A stretch of 64,000 nt of DNA from Apostichopus japonicus (lineage: Eukaryota > Echinodermata > Holothuroidea > Aspidochirotida > Stichopodidae), in the NCBI RefSeq assembly GCF_037975245.1, contig NC_092577.1, positions 4,215,001 to 4,279,000 of the forward strand, read 5' to 3'. The notes under the pieces were generated by a model. It was not told the origin of the DNA. It made no database searches and was given only the letters and a program-made list of their open reading frames with translations. Positions within the stretch are counted from its first letter, which is position 1, and each line of letters begins with the position of its first letter. The translations under genes and the position numbers were made by a program. Of the stretch, positions 1 through 11,207 are shown piece after piece.

Positions 1-1645
1 CAATCACATCTTCCATGAGTTTAGTACATCTTGTGCCCTTGAACAAATCATAAATGGCAATTTGACTGGGTCCACTAACCAATACAATGCTATCTTCTGA
101 TAATACATCGCAGCAAGCGCTGGTGGATCTGATTAAATCATATTTTTCGAAAAATGTTTGAAACAATATTTCACCGTCAGCGCTCAAAGTGGTTATATGC
201 GTTTGTCCTTCTGTCTTACCTGCTACTATGACAGCATCTTTGCAATATCTTATGCACTGAATAGAATGAAATTTGAGATTAAATCCTTCAATTTGGATGA
301 CAGACATTTCCTTCTCCACAATTCCTTCTCTAATAGCTTCCATTGCGTCTAGATCTACTTCGATCACTTCGCCTAGTGTCTCAAAACTTGGGAATTGTCT
401 TTCCGTATCTGCAATCAACGGATCGATAGCTGCTATTACATCAGGAATGCTCTGTACACTCGTCCAATCATGCTTTGTGGTCAGAATGCTAGAAGCTGTA
501 AAAGTCAAATTTTGAAATCTCTTGATTATGTTGTCATAGTAGTCCGAAAGTTCTCTAATATTGTCGTGACTTTGCTTTTGATGTACCTTCACCAGTTTTG
601 TTTTTTCATCAAGAAGACTCTGTAAGCTCTCCAGCTGTTGACATAGTCGTGCAATTTCGGCTTCGTTTGCTTTCTGAAACATCTTAATCTGTTTGTCGGT
701 TCTTCTTGTTTTCTCAGCACAAACCTTCTCGTGTTGCACAACAAGCATCTGTATTTTTTCTTCCAACTCCTTCTTATTATCGCGAATATCTTTCTGCAGA
801 ATCGCAGTTTGCATATCCTTCTGCATTTTAAAATCATTTTTCAGTTTGTCTATTTCTCTGTTGATTTGCATTTTTTCTCTCTCAAACTGCGACTTAATCA
901 CCTGCTCTTGTCCACGTGTGTTATCTTCCAGCTTTGTCCTCTTTTCAGACATTACTCTTGGCATATCGTAGACTTTCTCTTTCAGCTCCATCAATATCCC
1001 GAGGCTGTCAGCCAGTAGTTTCCTCTCCGATTTCGCTAATGATGTTACTTCCTGCAGGTCGTGTGCTTTGTGCTCTCCAAAAGCTCCGCAAACCATGCAG
1101 ATCGGTAAACTGTGACAAGATTTGCAACATAACTCTGCCACCTTCTCAGGATGTGTATGGCACTTAGGGGCATCCTTTAGTGAGTCCAGCTTTGCCATAC
1201 TCAGGTTGCTATCCGCCACATTGCACAGCTCCAAGACGTGAGGACGATGCTCTTTCACAATGTTGTTCTTCATATGAATATCACGACAATTTTGACAGAG
1301 GAAGTCGTTGCACTTAAAGCAGTATGCAGTAACTGCAAGATCAAGGGTACAACCAAAGCATTTCTTGATAATTTCCGACTTCAAAGATTTCTTGAAGTGG
1401 ACGTATTCAACAATGCTGTTCACAAAAAAATCTGTCTTAAATCCGTCCTCCGGAACAACTATGGTTTGCTGACATAGTGGACATATCAACTTTTCGCCAG
1501 CTTTACCTATAAGTGTCTCCAAGCAGACGCTGCAAAATCGATGTAGGCAGGGTAGTAATTTCGGGTCTTTAAACTGCTCCAGACAAATCGAGCAGAGGAG
1601 GAAATTTTCATCAATGTCATTCAAAACGGTTGAGTTGGATGCCAT
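1..1645 (-). CDS. TRIM/RBCC-type E3 ligase-like protein, copy 1 (3' part beyond window)
   Basis: An uninterrupted frame of 548 codons runs from the ATG at 1643-1645 down through the left window edge. Residues 18-58 form a C3HC4 RING (C18, C21, C33, H35, C38, C41, C55, C58). Two B-box-like zinc motifs follow, then a long Glu/Lys/Gln-rich coiled coil, then the start of a hydrophobic beta-propeller-like (NHL/WD-like) C-terminal part. This is the RING, B-box, coiled-coil order of TRIM proteins, which usually act as E3 ubiquitin ligases in cytoplasmic regulation or innate immunity; that role is inferred from the family. The broken copy at 13797-15988 indicates that about 180 residues lie outside the window. 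A good 3' splice site (minus-strand TTTTCTTTTCAG, AG at 1657-1658) sits 11 bases upstream of the ATG, so a non-coding first exon is likely and the coding part is one exon. The start is supported because the same ATG and acceptor are conserved in copy 2. Confidence 0.88.
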   Translation of the reverse strand, partial: MASNSTVLNDIDENFLLCSICLEQFKDPKLLPCLHRFCSVCLETLIGKAGEKLICPLCQQTIVVPEDGFKTDFFVNSIVEYVHFKKSLKSEIIKKCFGCTLDLAVTAYCFKCNDFLCQNCRDIHMKNNIVKEHRPHVLELCNVADSNLSMAKLDSLKDAPKCHTHPEKVAELCCKSCHSLPICMVCGAFGEHKAHDLQEVTSLAKSERKLLADSLGILMELKEKVYDMPRVMSEKRTKLEDNTRGQEQVIKSQFEREKMQINREIDKLKNDFKMQKDMQTAILQKDIRDNKKELEEKIQMLVVQHEKVCAEKTRRTDKQIKMFQKANEAEIARLCQQLESLQSLLDEKTKLVKVHQKQSHDNIRELSDYYDNIIKRFQNLTFTASSILTTKHDWTSVQSIPDVIAAIDPLIADTERQFPSFETLGEVIEVDLDAMEAIREGIVEKEMSVIQIEGFNLKFHSIQCIRYCKDAVIVAGKTEGQTHITTLSADGEILFQTFFEKYDLIRSTSACCDVLSEDSIVLVSGPSQIAIYDLFKGTRCTKLMEDVI

Positions 1646-1974
1646 TTTGATGCAAGCTGAAAAGAAAATACCAAGAAAGAATAAATTTCATTTTTAATGA
1701 ATATCAGCTCATAACATCGAAGAGAGATCTTGAAAAGAAGAGGCAAAAACAAAAACAGACATAAAGCAACAAGCTTTTGTGACTCCTTGCTATATAATTG
1801 CTAAAATGTTCGCTTAACTCACAGAATAATGTAGAGCAAGTGAATTAAATTTATCCAAGAATTCAGTAAGAAGCAGAAACAATCAGATATTTCCAGCTCT
1901 TACAGTATTTGTAGAACTCACTTGAGTGCTTCAACCAATTAATTCACTGGTGGGCAGGTCCAAGCTATTTGCAC

Positions 1975-3760
1975 TGTGACGTACGGGACATTTCAGAGAA
2001 TTAAATGTGTCTCAAAGTTATAAAAATTTATTTTCCAGAAACTTTTTCAGGTTTTCATATTTATTATTGCTGCTACTTTATTACAAACTCATGAAGATTT
2101 CCTACACTTGCTTTAATTAGGTCCCATCATAATTAATGTACAGTGTGACGTACGGGACCAGAGAATTTTGTGTTTTGCAAAGCAAAGCTGAAACCCCTCT
2201 GAAATTAGGAGGCCAGTGATCAAGCTGTTATCACTAGTGAATAGCCTAACTTTCCAAGGGCTGAGCTGTAACATATTAGAAAAAAATATGAAGCCATTCC
2301 AGTACAGTGATTACACAAATGAAAATTGTCCTGTGACGTACGGGACATGTGACGTACGGGACAATTTGTCCATATACAAATTAAGTATGAAAACTCATAT
2401 AGTTATTCCTGAATATACCATAACAAGCTGATTTCTACATAGAAACATTAATTTGGATATTCCAGAACAATGTCATTGGTAATTTCATGCCATATTTCCT
2501 TCTTTCTGGGATATGGAAAAGAGCAGTTACTATACTTGTGAGATCATTCCAATACATAAAACATGGAATGAGTAAAGTATTAATCTACTCTACACATACA
2601 TCAAATACTCATAACATCAATTCTAGCTTTGTTAGACCACAAATGATTCAAGATGCAAAGTTTTGGTGCAAAACTCTTTTGGAATATACTGTACAACACT
2701 GTATCATACTCCCCACTATTGACCCTAAAGTTGAAATATGACCCATCCCATTCAAAACATACCATAATGTCCACAGTAACGTCCACGTAATGTCCATCTA
2801 TGAAACTAGTACAACAAAGAAAACTCTATAGACCTAAACCTGGTTACCAGACCAAATACTAATGACATCAATTCTAGCTTTGTTAGACCACAAATGATTC
2901 AAGATGCAAAGTTGTGGTGCAAAACTGTTTTGGTATATACTGTACAACACTGTATCATATATACTCCCCACTATTGACCCTGAAGTTGAAATATGATCCA
3001 TCCCATTCAAAACATACCAAAATGTCCACAGTAACGTCCATGTCATGTCCATCTATGAAACTAGTACAACAGAGAAAACTCTATAGACCTAATACTGGTT
3101 ATTGAACAAACTCATGAGTGATTGTCCTCTGCAAAAATTGGGCGAGCAAAACTCTACACTTGTAACTAAAAATCTCAATGTCTACCATCTAAGTTCAGGA
3201 CACAAGAACATTGTTGCACAGTCATGATAGTCACACTTCACACTAGGCCTACGAAATGTTGAAATGCAAACTCAACATTCTTGAAGTCATCCTCATTCAA
3301 TGTCAATGTTGAATAGCATTGTAGATGATTCTGTATCCCACACACACACACAATTGACTTCCCGTTAGTTTATTGAACAACACTTGTGCTGTTGGTGGTC
3401 ATCAGTCAATAGTTTACTTGGTGCCATAATGTGCTCTTCAGGCATGCAGGGATTATAAGTTGCAACTACCGGCTTTCAACAAAATAAATTTGTAAGCTTT
3501 GGAAGGTTTCCAGTAGAGGTCCCCATTGGAGCCCATGCATGTTTATTATGTGTAAATACAAGGTTTCCACCACACTATGTCCCGTACGTCACATTTTTAA
3601 ATTTGATAATTAGATTTGCAGTGAATATTATTTCAATTTTTTTGCGATGGATTTTGTTGAGCAATGTTCTTAATTAGAACTTTATAGAATATCACCAAAA
3701 AAATTGTTCCTCCATATCAAAACTTGAAAAAAAGTGCTGAAAATTGTGACGTACGGGACA
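1975..3760. repeat. six dispersed copies of the 16-mer TGTGACGTACGGGACA
   Basis: Five plus-strand copies (1975-1990, 2144-2159 with its last base changed, 2332-2347, 2348-2363 directly adjoining, 3745-3760) and one minus-strand copy (3578-3593) lie within 1.8 kb. I found no others in the window. The spacings 169 (1975 to 2144) and 167 (3578 to 3745) are nearly equal. The segment falls inside the part of the left arm that the right arm lacks. Clustered short motifs in both orientations resemble the subterminal transposase-binding repeats of some DNA transposons, but no terminal inverted repeats were identified. The core contains TGACGTA, close to a CRE half-site. Confidence 0.75.
2602..3103. 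repeat. 251-bp head-to-tail duplication
   Basis: 2602-2852 is repeated at 2853-3103 with few differences; both begin CAAATACT and continue through ACATCAATTCTAGC to GACCTAA. There is no coding potential: the short frames on either strand are by-products of the repeat. It lies in the segment unique to the left arm. Confidence 0.85.
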
Positions 3761-3854
3761 TCAGTATTTGAACACTAGCTAATTAGCATATTTAATTGAT
3801 GAACCCCCACACATAATATGTCAAAATTATTGGATTTATTCGATTATCAATTGT
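3104..3854. other. non-coding AT-rich spacer
   Basis: Apart from two copies of the 16-mer (3578 minus, 3745 plus) and a short CA run near 3342, I see no gene or recognisable element here. Confidence 0.5.
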
Positions 3855-3977
3855 CAATCGCAACAACTCTGTACCTGGACGACATACATTAATCTTGGAG
3901 TGAGTCAAACTGGGGACGTATGATTGGAAGGCACCGGCTTTAACCACTGAGCTAACACTCCATGAGCTAACACTCCA
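3855..3977 (-). mobile_element. tRNA-derived SINE (family copy 1)
   Basis: Read on the minus strand, TAGCTCAGTGGTTAA is a pol III A box of tRNA type. It is followed by a tRNA-like body and a tail reading through GTATGTCGTCCAGGTACAG. The same sequence occurs at 41493-41618 (minus strand) and, truncated, at 13573-13632 (plus strand). The first bases are partly duplicated (TGAGCTAACACTCCA twice), and the right-arm copy shares that duplication, so the SINE was there before the inverted duplication. Confidence 0.7.
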
Positions 3978-6440
3978 ATATTACTAGGGTTCTTGCACTC
4001 ATCATTAAGCTGGATCTACATGCCAAGTAAGTACAAAGTTCAACTAAAATGTGTAGCATTTACAAAGTCTTCAGGTTTTGACCCATGTTGACCTCAAAGG
4101 CTCATATGACCTTTGATCATCTTAAAAAAGAATATGGTTCTTGTAACCATAAGTTGTATGCACATGGAAAGTATGTAAGGTAATCCAAAATGAACATTTT
4201 TGAGTTAAAGTGTTTACAAACCGGCGTCAAATACACACATGCCCATACACATATGCAATCACCATCGCGTATATTTCTATCCCCTCCGGTAGGGAATAAA
4301 AAAAATATTAGTCTTAATCTATTTTTGAGAAATGAAAAACTGGAAAAGAAATTCAAAGATTGCACTCAAGATTGTCTATTTACAGACTGGAGAACGAACC
4401 CTTGGAACTTTTCTGGGAAAGAAATTGTGCAAGACATTTTCCCAAAACTATTCGGCATCAGTGTCGTTAAATTTAGTTGCCCTTCCTTCAGTGACCCACT
4501 TAGAAATATGGTGGCCATTGGTGTACAATAACAGTCATTGCAATTGTTAAGCATACATGTAGGTCCATGTACATACTGTACAACAACTATAATTTATAAA
4601 TGCATTTAACTTCCATAAAATTAACTTAGCCCTATATACTGTATATAACAACAGCAAACAACTAACCCAGCAAACGAAAGAAGGGAAGTGATAACCATCA
4701 ACAAATCAAATATTTGTTTCAAATCAAGGTATGAAGTCTAATGTAAAAAGACCAATTATATATGGTGGGTGGTTCTAGTACGTACACATTATTAGCTGTC
4801 ACTACAACATGCAGATATGAAATATAATAACAAGAGTTACCTTGTTCGCTTTACTCAATGACATTTTTAATGGCCAAGTTTACAGCCTGTGAGAGCTATT
4901 ATCATATATGGCAGAAAATAGCCCCTAATTATGATATGACATATTTACATGTAACTAGTCTCTTACCATATCTGTTTCATTTGGTGTGGTATAGTACAGG
5001 TCAATTTGTCAATATTAAACTTAAATAATTAAAATGTCTTCTTTAAACTATAATCAGAGAGCTAATGTAGGAGAATTAAATGTTGAGGTCCAGCTCTGAA
5101 TTTTCAAATGACATTGAATGTGTCCTTATGAACTTGATTGTACATGTGCACTAATGTAAATGTTAGTCAATGTGATGCTCCCCTTTAAATACTGATGATC
5201 TGCAAATAACAGGGAATGAACAAAGGAGGGGCGTCTATTTTAGTGAGTTGCAGGCTATACAAGATATCATATATTTATAGATTTTTTTGCTTGTTGCTCG
5301 AGCTGTTTTGGTAACATCTAGTCCAAAGTAAACACAAAAAATAAACAAAAAACAAACATGGGTTGTGGGGCCTGAATGTATTTTGATGGCTGCTCTGTAC
5401 TACATTAAATTGTATAGACAATATGACAGGTTGACTATGCTGGTGTAATTTGCATGTATACGTAAAATCGCACAAACATAATTGCCTTGCTCTTTATAGG
5501 ACATTACCAGGTAAACCCATGTGAACTTAATTTTCGTCAGTCTGGGAGATAGTAGCCTCACTATGTTGCAGTACACCACACTCGATACATGCACCAAACC
5601 AGAAAGCCAATAGGCTTAGTGATTCCTTACAGTTTTATATGAGAATGTTAAATGTAACACTGTACACATTGACAATAGCCACAAACTCATAATGGTTAAT
5701 CCAATATTTGCTTAAATCGAAGGTGTGTCATGTATTCGGTTTGGCCTAACTTTAGAATCCGTACCATATGAATGGGAAAGCTTACTTCGAATCGGCAGAA
5801 TAACAACTGTATAATCCCAAATCAATAGAATAACAGTCAGTGAATAGGTGCGTCGCGTGAATGATTCGCTGGAATGAATTAAAGGGGTAGAGTTCCAAAT
5901 GAATTAATCGGGTAGTCAAATGGTACGGATTCTAAATTATTACCTTAGGTTTAAAGATTTTGACCTACTGCACATACCGTGTTGGCATTTGATGTGATAC
6001 AAGAAAGGTTATTGTCAAATGTTTTTGATTTTGAAAGGTTCAGACCTCTAATGACCTCCATACATTACAGTATACCCAAAATGCCTACCAGTGTATATAC
6101 AGTAGCCTATGATATTCTTGTCATTTCTGATACGATTCAATGCATCCGTCCAAGTAAGAAATACAATTTAGAGATAAGTTTTTGTTCAACAATCTGTAAC
6201 CTACGGGTCTCTGTGGTCTACACAAGAAGCAATGGTTATTGTTCATTGCTAGTCTCACTCTTACCCTACCCTACAAAACGTTTGGCTAGGCCTAGCCACT
6301 AGTCTATACTTTTAGTAGCCTAGGCTACGGCTACCATATAGGCTCAACAAATGCTAGGCAAATCTGGATATTCACATACCTTAAGACTTATTCTACCTTT
6401 ATTTTCAAAAGGTTACAAGAGCCCTGAATTGATATCATAA
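3978..6440. other. non-coding part of the left arm
   Basis: About 2.4 kb without a supportable gene. Blocks 3978-4620, 5400-5698 and 6231-6440 align with the right arm; 4640-5400 and 5699-6230 do not. Open frames here (for example 4190-4531 and 5979-6302) lack family similarity, show no coding-type bias and are not conserved in the mirrored copy. Confidence 0.6.
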
Positions 6441-6534
6441 ATGAAAGGCATTCTTAAACCGCTTCCAGTCCGCGTAGGCATTGAGACGGAACCTATTCAC
6501 AATGAACCCCCTGACTTGACACAGACCAACCTGA

Positions 6535-6660
6535 AGCTATCCCAGGATTGTTCACAGGATTCATCCCAGGATTCAACCCAGGATTCATCACAGGATTCAT
6601 CACAGGATTCATCACAGGATTCATCACACTATACATCCCAGGATTCAGATTTACCTAGGA
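6535..6660 (+). repeat. 12-bp minisatellite (CACAGGATTCAT)
   Basis: About nine tandem variants of a 12-base unit (CACAGGATTCAT, with CC for CA in some). Because the unit is a multiple of three, the frame stays open and gives Ser-Gln-Asp-Ser repeats, but the surrounding frame shows no other sign of a gene. It lies just inside the loop of the inverted duplication. Confidence 0.8.
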
Positions 6661-6774
6661 TTCATCTAAGTGTGTTTTAGGTTCATTAATGGATCTTTAG
6701 CGCACGTGTTACTACCGCAATAAAACGCTCAGCCTAGGAATAAAACCGTACAAACTTACTTCTAACAAGGCATT

Positions 6775-6779
6775 AGGCC
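6775..6779. repeat. target-site duplication AGGCC (left)
   Basis: AGGCC directly precedes the 5' LTR and recurs directly after the 3' LTR at 11367-11371. A 5-bp duplication is typical of Ty3/Gypsy integrases. Confidence 0.9.
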
Positions 6780-6938
6780 TGTTACGTGATTCAATCTTTA
6801 ATCTATTATCATCGCATAGTCGATTAGGTTATTGCATGCACCCCGGCAGAGTAGCTCTCGTGTGTAATTCAAGAACGTCACAATATACTTACCTAACGTT
6901 AATCACCGTGTCTGTGTTATCTATCGGCCCACGAAACA
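6780..6938 (+). repeat. 5' LTR
   Basis: 159 bp, TGTTACGTG...ACGAAACA. It matches 11208-11366 except for two transitions (T/C and C/T). Such short LTRs leave room for little more than a minimal promoter and polyadenylation region; I see no clear TATA box. Confidence 0.93.
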
Positions 6939-6952
6939 TGGTGGCAGCGATG
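6939..6952 (+). promoter_or_regulatory. primer-binding site for minus-strand synthesis
   Basis: TGGTGGCAGCGATG starts at the base after the LTR and begins with TGG, the complement of a tRNA CCA end. The primer tRNA was not identified; matching the complement to tRNA 3' ends of the host would settle it. Confidence 0.7.
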
Positions 6953-7129
6953 TTTGTGGTTGTTTAAAGGACGCTGTTCCGATATTCAAACCGAAAAATA
7001 CATTGTCGGAACTGTTCAAGTCGTAAATATTATACAAAAACTGTCTTCATCAAACAGGTTTTCGCCGTGAACATTAGTACAGGTATCCGTTGTGCGAATA
7101 TTGACGAGTAGTAGCATACACTCTACACA

Positions 7130-10100
7130 ATGGCAGACTCCGAAGAGACGACTACGGAGGCGACGAGAATGAGTCGTAGTTCTGGAAACGTTCATCCCCC
7201 ACCTCGCCCTTTGACAAACATTGCCCCTCCACCGCCTCTTCAGCTAAAAGATGGGGTAGCGGAAGAATGGAAGCTATTCAAACAGATGTTTGAGGGGTAC
7301 TGTATCATCACCCAGCTAGATAAACATGAAACTGTATACAAAAAGGCTGTATTTTTACACTGCATTGGAGCCAATGGTGTGAAGATATATAACAGTCTAA
7401 CGTTTACAGACGGGGAGGATTAGGATGATATTAGAGTCATCATAAAGAAATTAGATGAATACTTCATCGGAGAGTGTAACGAGACCTATGAACGATATGT
7501 TTTCAATAAAAGAGACCAGAACACAGGTGAGACCATTGATGCATACGTTGCGAATTTGCGCACACTTGCCAAAACATGCAATTTTGGTGAGTTGGAAGAA
7601 TCATTGATAAGGGACAAGCTAGTTTTGGGTATAATTGACCCCAATACTAGAAAAACTCTACTTCAAACTAGAAAATTGACACTGCAAACAGCAATAGACA
7701 TTTGTAAAACCGCAGAAGCGACAACTAACCAAATGAAATCAATGGATTTAGAGAACGTAAACAAAGTTCAACAGAAAAGAGAAAATGTCAAAGCCGACAA
7801 CAAAAAGAAAACTCTCCCAATGATCCACAATTGCCAGTATTGTGGAAGGTCACACCGAAGGAAAAAAGAAGAATGCCCAGCCTGGGGTAAATTGTGCACA
7901 CAATGTGGCAAAGAAAATCATTTTGCAAAGAAATGCAGGTCAGCAAACACTAAAAGGAGCCAAAATCAGTCAAAACAGGTTAATCAAGTTGATTATCAAT
8001 CTGAAGACTGTGAATGGATTAATGTAATCAAAACAAAGAGTAAAGATCTGAAATGCAAGATGGAGGTAAACAATCAAGCCGTTGTTTTCCAAATCGACAC
8101 AGGTGCAACCGTTAACACGGTACCTGAGAAATATGTTGGTGCTACGACAGGTGATTTAAAGACCCTGACTATGTGGAATGGTACTCAAATCAAGTCAAAA
8201 GGTACAACCCGACTAGTCATCAAAAATCCTGTCAATAACAAGGCATACTCAGTCGAGTTTGTTGTCACAGAGGACACTTTAACTCCGTTACTAGGACTTA
8301 AAGCAGCACAACAGATGAAACTCATTCAAATAAATTCTGAAAACATGCAGAGGGTCATGTCAGTCACAGATGTAGGTATGTTCCCGTCAGTGTTCGAAAA
8401 TAAGCTAGGCAAATTGCCAGGCCTAGTCACTCTAAAAACTGATGGAAATGTGAGACCAACCGTGATGCCAACTAGGAGGGTACCACTAGCTATCCGTTCC
8501 AAATTAAAGCAGGAATTGGATAGGCTAGTAAATGCTGACGTCATTGCTGTGGTATATGAGCCGACACCGTGGGTGAGTGCACTGGTCATCGCACTAAAGA
8601 AAAATGGAGACCTGAGAATATGCATTGACCCTAGGGAGCTCAATAAAGCACTACAGCGAGAACACTACACACTGCCAATCCTAGAAGAGACCCTACACGA
8701 ACTTGGTCAATCCAGAGTATTTTCAAAAGCAGACCTATCATCGGGATACTGGCACGTTCAGTTAGACTATGAGTCAAGTCTATTGACCACTTTCCAGACC
8801 AGCTATGGCAGGTACAGATGGAAACGTCTTCCATTTGGCCTATGTGTTTCTTCAGAAATATTTCAAAAGAAGCTAGTTGAGGCACTGGACAGTCTAGATG
8901 GAGTAGTGTGCATTGCCGATGATGTCATAATCCATGGCAAAGATACAGAGCAACATGACAAAAATCTCAAAGAGTTCTTGAAACGATGCCAAGAACAAGG
9001 GATCAAGCTTAACCAGGATAAGCTTGAACTAAGACTGGATGAAATCACATTCATAGGTCACAGGCTAACCAAGAATGGCTTGCAATCCGATCCAGAGAAG
9101 GTGAAAGCCATCACCGCCATGCAAGCTCCGTCCAATCTGAAAGAATTAAGAAGGTATCTTGGGATGGTAAACTATCTTGCAAAGTTTCTTCCCAACCTCC
9201 ACGATACAACAAAGCCACTTCAAAATCTGACCAAAAAAGACACACAGTGGAATTGGTCAGAAAGTCAACAGAAAGCTTTTGAAGAAGTCCAGAAGAAGGT
9301 ACAAAATTCTCCAGTATTAGCATTCTATGACCCAAAAAAGGATTTAATGCTGGAAAATGATGCAAGTGAATATGGCTTGGGTTCTGCTTTGCTCCAAGAC
9401 GGTAGACCAGTTGCATATGCCAGCAGGACTCTCACAGAGACTGAACGTCGATATGCACAAATCGAGAAAGAGATGCTCGCAGTCAGCTATGGTCTAAAGA
9501 AGTTCCATCATTACACATATGGACGCCAGGTTTATGTTATTACTGACCATAAACCTCTGGTTTCAATCATCAAGAAACCACTCTCCAAGGCACCGAGAAG
9601 GCTTCAATCACTTCTGCTTCAAACCCAGGAGTACAACATTGAACTTTCGTACAGACCAGGCAGCCAGATGATTCTGTCCGACACATTGTCACGAGCACCA
9701 CTGGCAGGATCAGGGAACGCTGATATAGAGAGTGTCAACAATGTTGCAATGTTACCAGTCAACAGCGCACGTTTGGATGAAATTCGTGTTGCTACACAAA
9801 ATGATGCTTGCCTTCAGAAGCTAAAAGAGGTAATAGTGAAGGGATGGCCGGCCGAGAAAAGAGGTCTTAACCCATCTCTTACACCATATTACAGCTACAG
9901 AGATGAGCAAACTGTACAAGATGGAGTTGTTCTTCGTGGAGAAAGGATCGTCATTCCAGCGGCAATGAGATCCCAGATAAAGGACAAAGTACATGCTGGT
10001 CATCTAGGCATTAACTCTTGCCTGAGGCGTGCACGAGAACTTGTGTTTTGGCCAGGTATGTCTGCAGAAATCCGACAGTTTATCGAAAGTTGTGGAACTT

Positions 10101-11047
10101 GTTCAACATTTAGTGACAAACAAGCAGCGGAGCCATTGTTTGTACACCCAGTCCCGAACAGACCATGGGAAAAGGTCGGCACAGATCTGTTCTCATTCTG
10201 TGGCCGAGACTACTTGATCACTGTTTGACTACTACAGCAGTTTCTTTGAGGTTGACTGCTTGACTGCTTGACTGAGACATCATCAGAAGCCGTCATCACC
10301 AAGTTGAAACATCACTTCGCGAGGCATGGCATACCTGACGTTGCGATAAGTGATAATGGGCCGCAGTACTTATCCGAAAGGTTCCAGCACTTTAGCAAGA
10401 CTTGGGATTTTCGACATGAAAAGTCAAGCCCAGGAAACAGCCAATCTAACGGAGCAGCAGAGGCAGCTGTTAAAACTGCCAAACGGCTATTTACAAAATG
10501 CCGTGCATCGAAGGAAGACCCGTACATTGGGTTACTGAACTTCAGAAATACACCAACTGAAGGTGTCGAGGCAAGTCCGGCACAACGACTGATGGGTAGA
10601 CGGACAAAGACTTCTGTACCATCTACTGCCTCTCTACTTCAACCGGGCACGAACAATTCACAACGAATCTGGCGGCAAATGGACTCAAAGAAATCCGAGG
10701 TTGCACAACGATTAACACCAAGGAGGACACTTAAACCTCTAAATGTTGGTGACACTGTACGTATGCAACCAATACAGACAGGCCAGAAAGAATGGAAGGA
10801 GGCGACCGTGACAAAGGCAATTACATCCCGGTCATATGAGGTCGAGACAGAAAAGGGCAGGAAATTCCGCAGAGGAAGGAGATTCCTGAGATCATCCCAT
10901 AAGCCATGTGAAGAACATCCGCCTGATGACGTCCAACCAGACGAGGCAAAAGAAACCATCACCGAACAACTAAAACCACCCGAACCACCACCATACCAAA
11001 CCAGGGCTGGAAGGATCATCAGGAAGACGAACCGTTTGGATCTGTAA
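7130..11047 (+). pseudogene. gag-pol of the Gypsy element, interrupted
   Basis: One reading frame of about 1305 codons starts at the ATG at 7130 and ends with TAA at 11045-11047. It carries gag; two zinc knuckles (7832-7936: C-X2-C-X3-H-X6-C and C-X2-C-X4-H-X4-C); an aspartic protease with DTGA (Asp codon 8096); a reverse transcriptase with the IADD active site (8912-8923); RNase H with DAS, EKE and TDH motifs (about 9340-9560); an integrase zinc domain (about 9985-10110); and an integrase core with Asp (10184), Asp (10352) and Glu (10460), the last two separated by 35 residues. Breaks: TAG at 7421-7423 inside gag; an extra T before 10226, producing TGA at 10226-10228 inside the integrase core; and an 8-bp tandem duplication TGACTGCT at 10253-10268. 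The two insertions add nine bases, so the original frame resumes after about 40 bases. As it stands it could not make a full integrase. Confidence 0.9.
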
Positions 11048-11194
11048 TTTTGTTCTATGTTATTCGATTTTGAAGTTTGTCGATTTATTGATTTTTGAGT
11101 GTAATTGGAGCTACCCTTGCAATTAGTAATCCCAGAAATCATTTTGTCTTGAACTCTGACAATCCGAACATTTTACTTTAATTAGCTAAAAAAT
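11048..11194 (+). other. 3' untranslated part of the Gypsy element
   Basis: About 150 AT-rich bases between the pol stop and the polypurine tract; no further frame and no envelope gene. Confidence 0.7.
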
Positions 11195-11207
11195 AAAAGG
11201 AGAAAGA
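11195..11207 (+). promoter_or_regulatory. polypurine tract
   Basis: AAAAGGAGAAAGA, all purines, abuts the 3' LTR as expected for plus-strand priming. Confidence 0.8.

Larger units (their letters stand above)
1..6476. repeat. left arm of large inverted duplication
   Basis: The minus-strand reading of this arm is recognisably the same sequence as 12348-15444 on the plus strand. Matching blocks include the TRIM genes, the 5' flank (1646-1806 with 13640-13796), 3917-4620 with 12950-13632, 5400-5698 with 12600-12785, and 6231-6476 with 12348-12600. Position 1 aligns near 15444, so the left arm continues out of the window. Homology stops at 6476/12348. The left arm contains 1807-3916 and 5699-6230, which are missing from the right arm. 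Confidence 0.8.

Noticed and set aside
4190-4531. 113-codon open frame in the left arm
   Set aside because: No known motif, and the mirrored sequence at 13000-13340 does not keep the frame.
6441-6680. 79-codon frame with Ser-Gln-Asp repeats
   Set aside because: Produced by a 12-bp minisatellite that happens to keep frame; no conserved flanking sequence.
7421-7423. TAG as programmed gag/pol read-through codon
   Set aside because: It sits early within gag, well before the zinc knuckles, and not at a gag-pol boundary, so simple nonsense mutation is the better reading.
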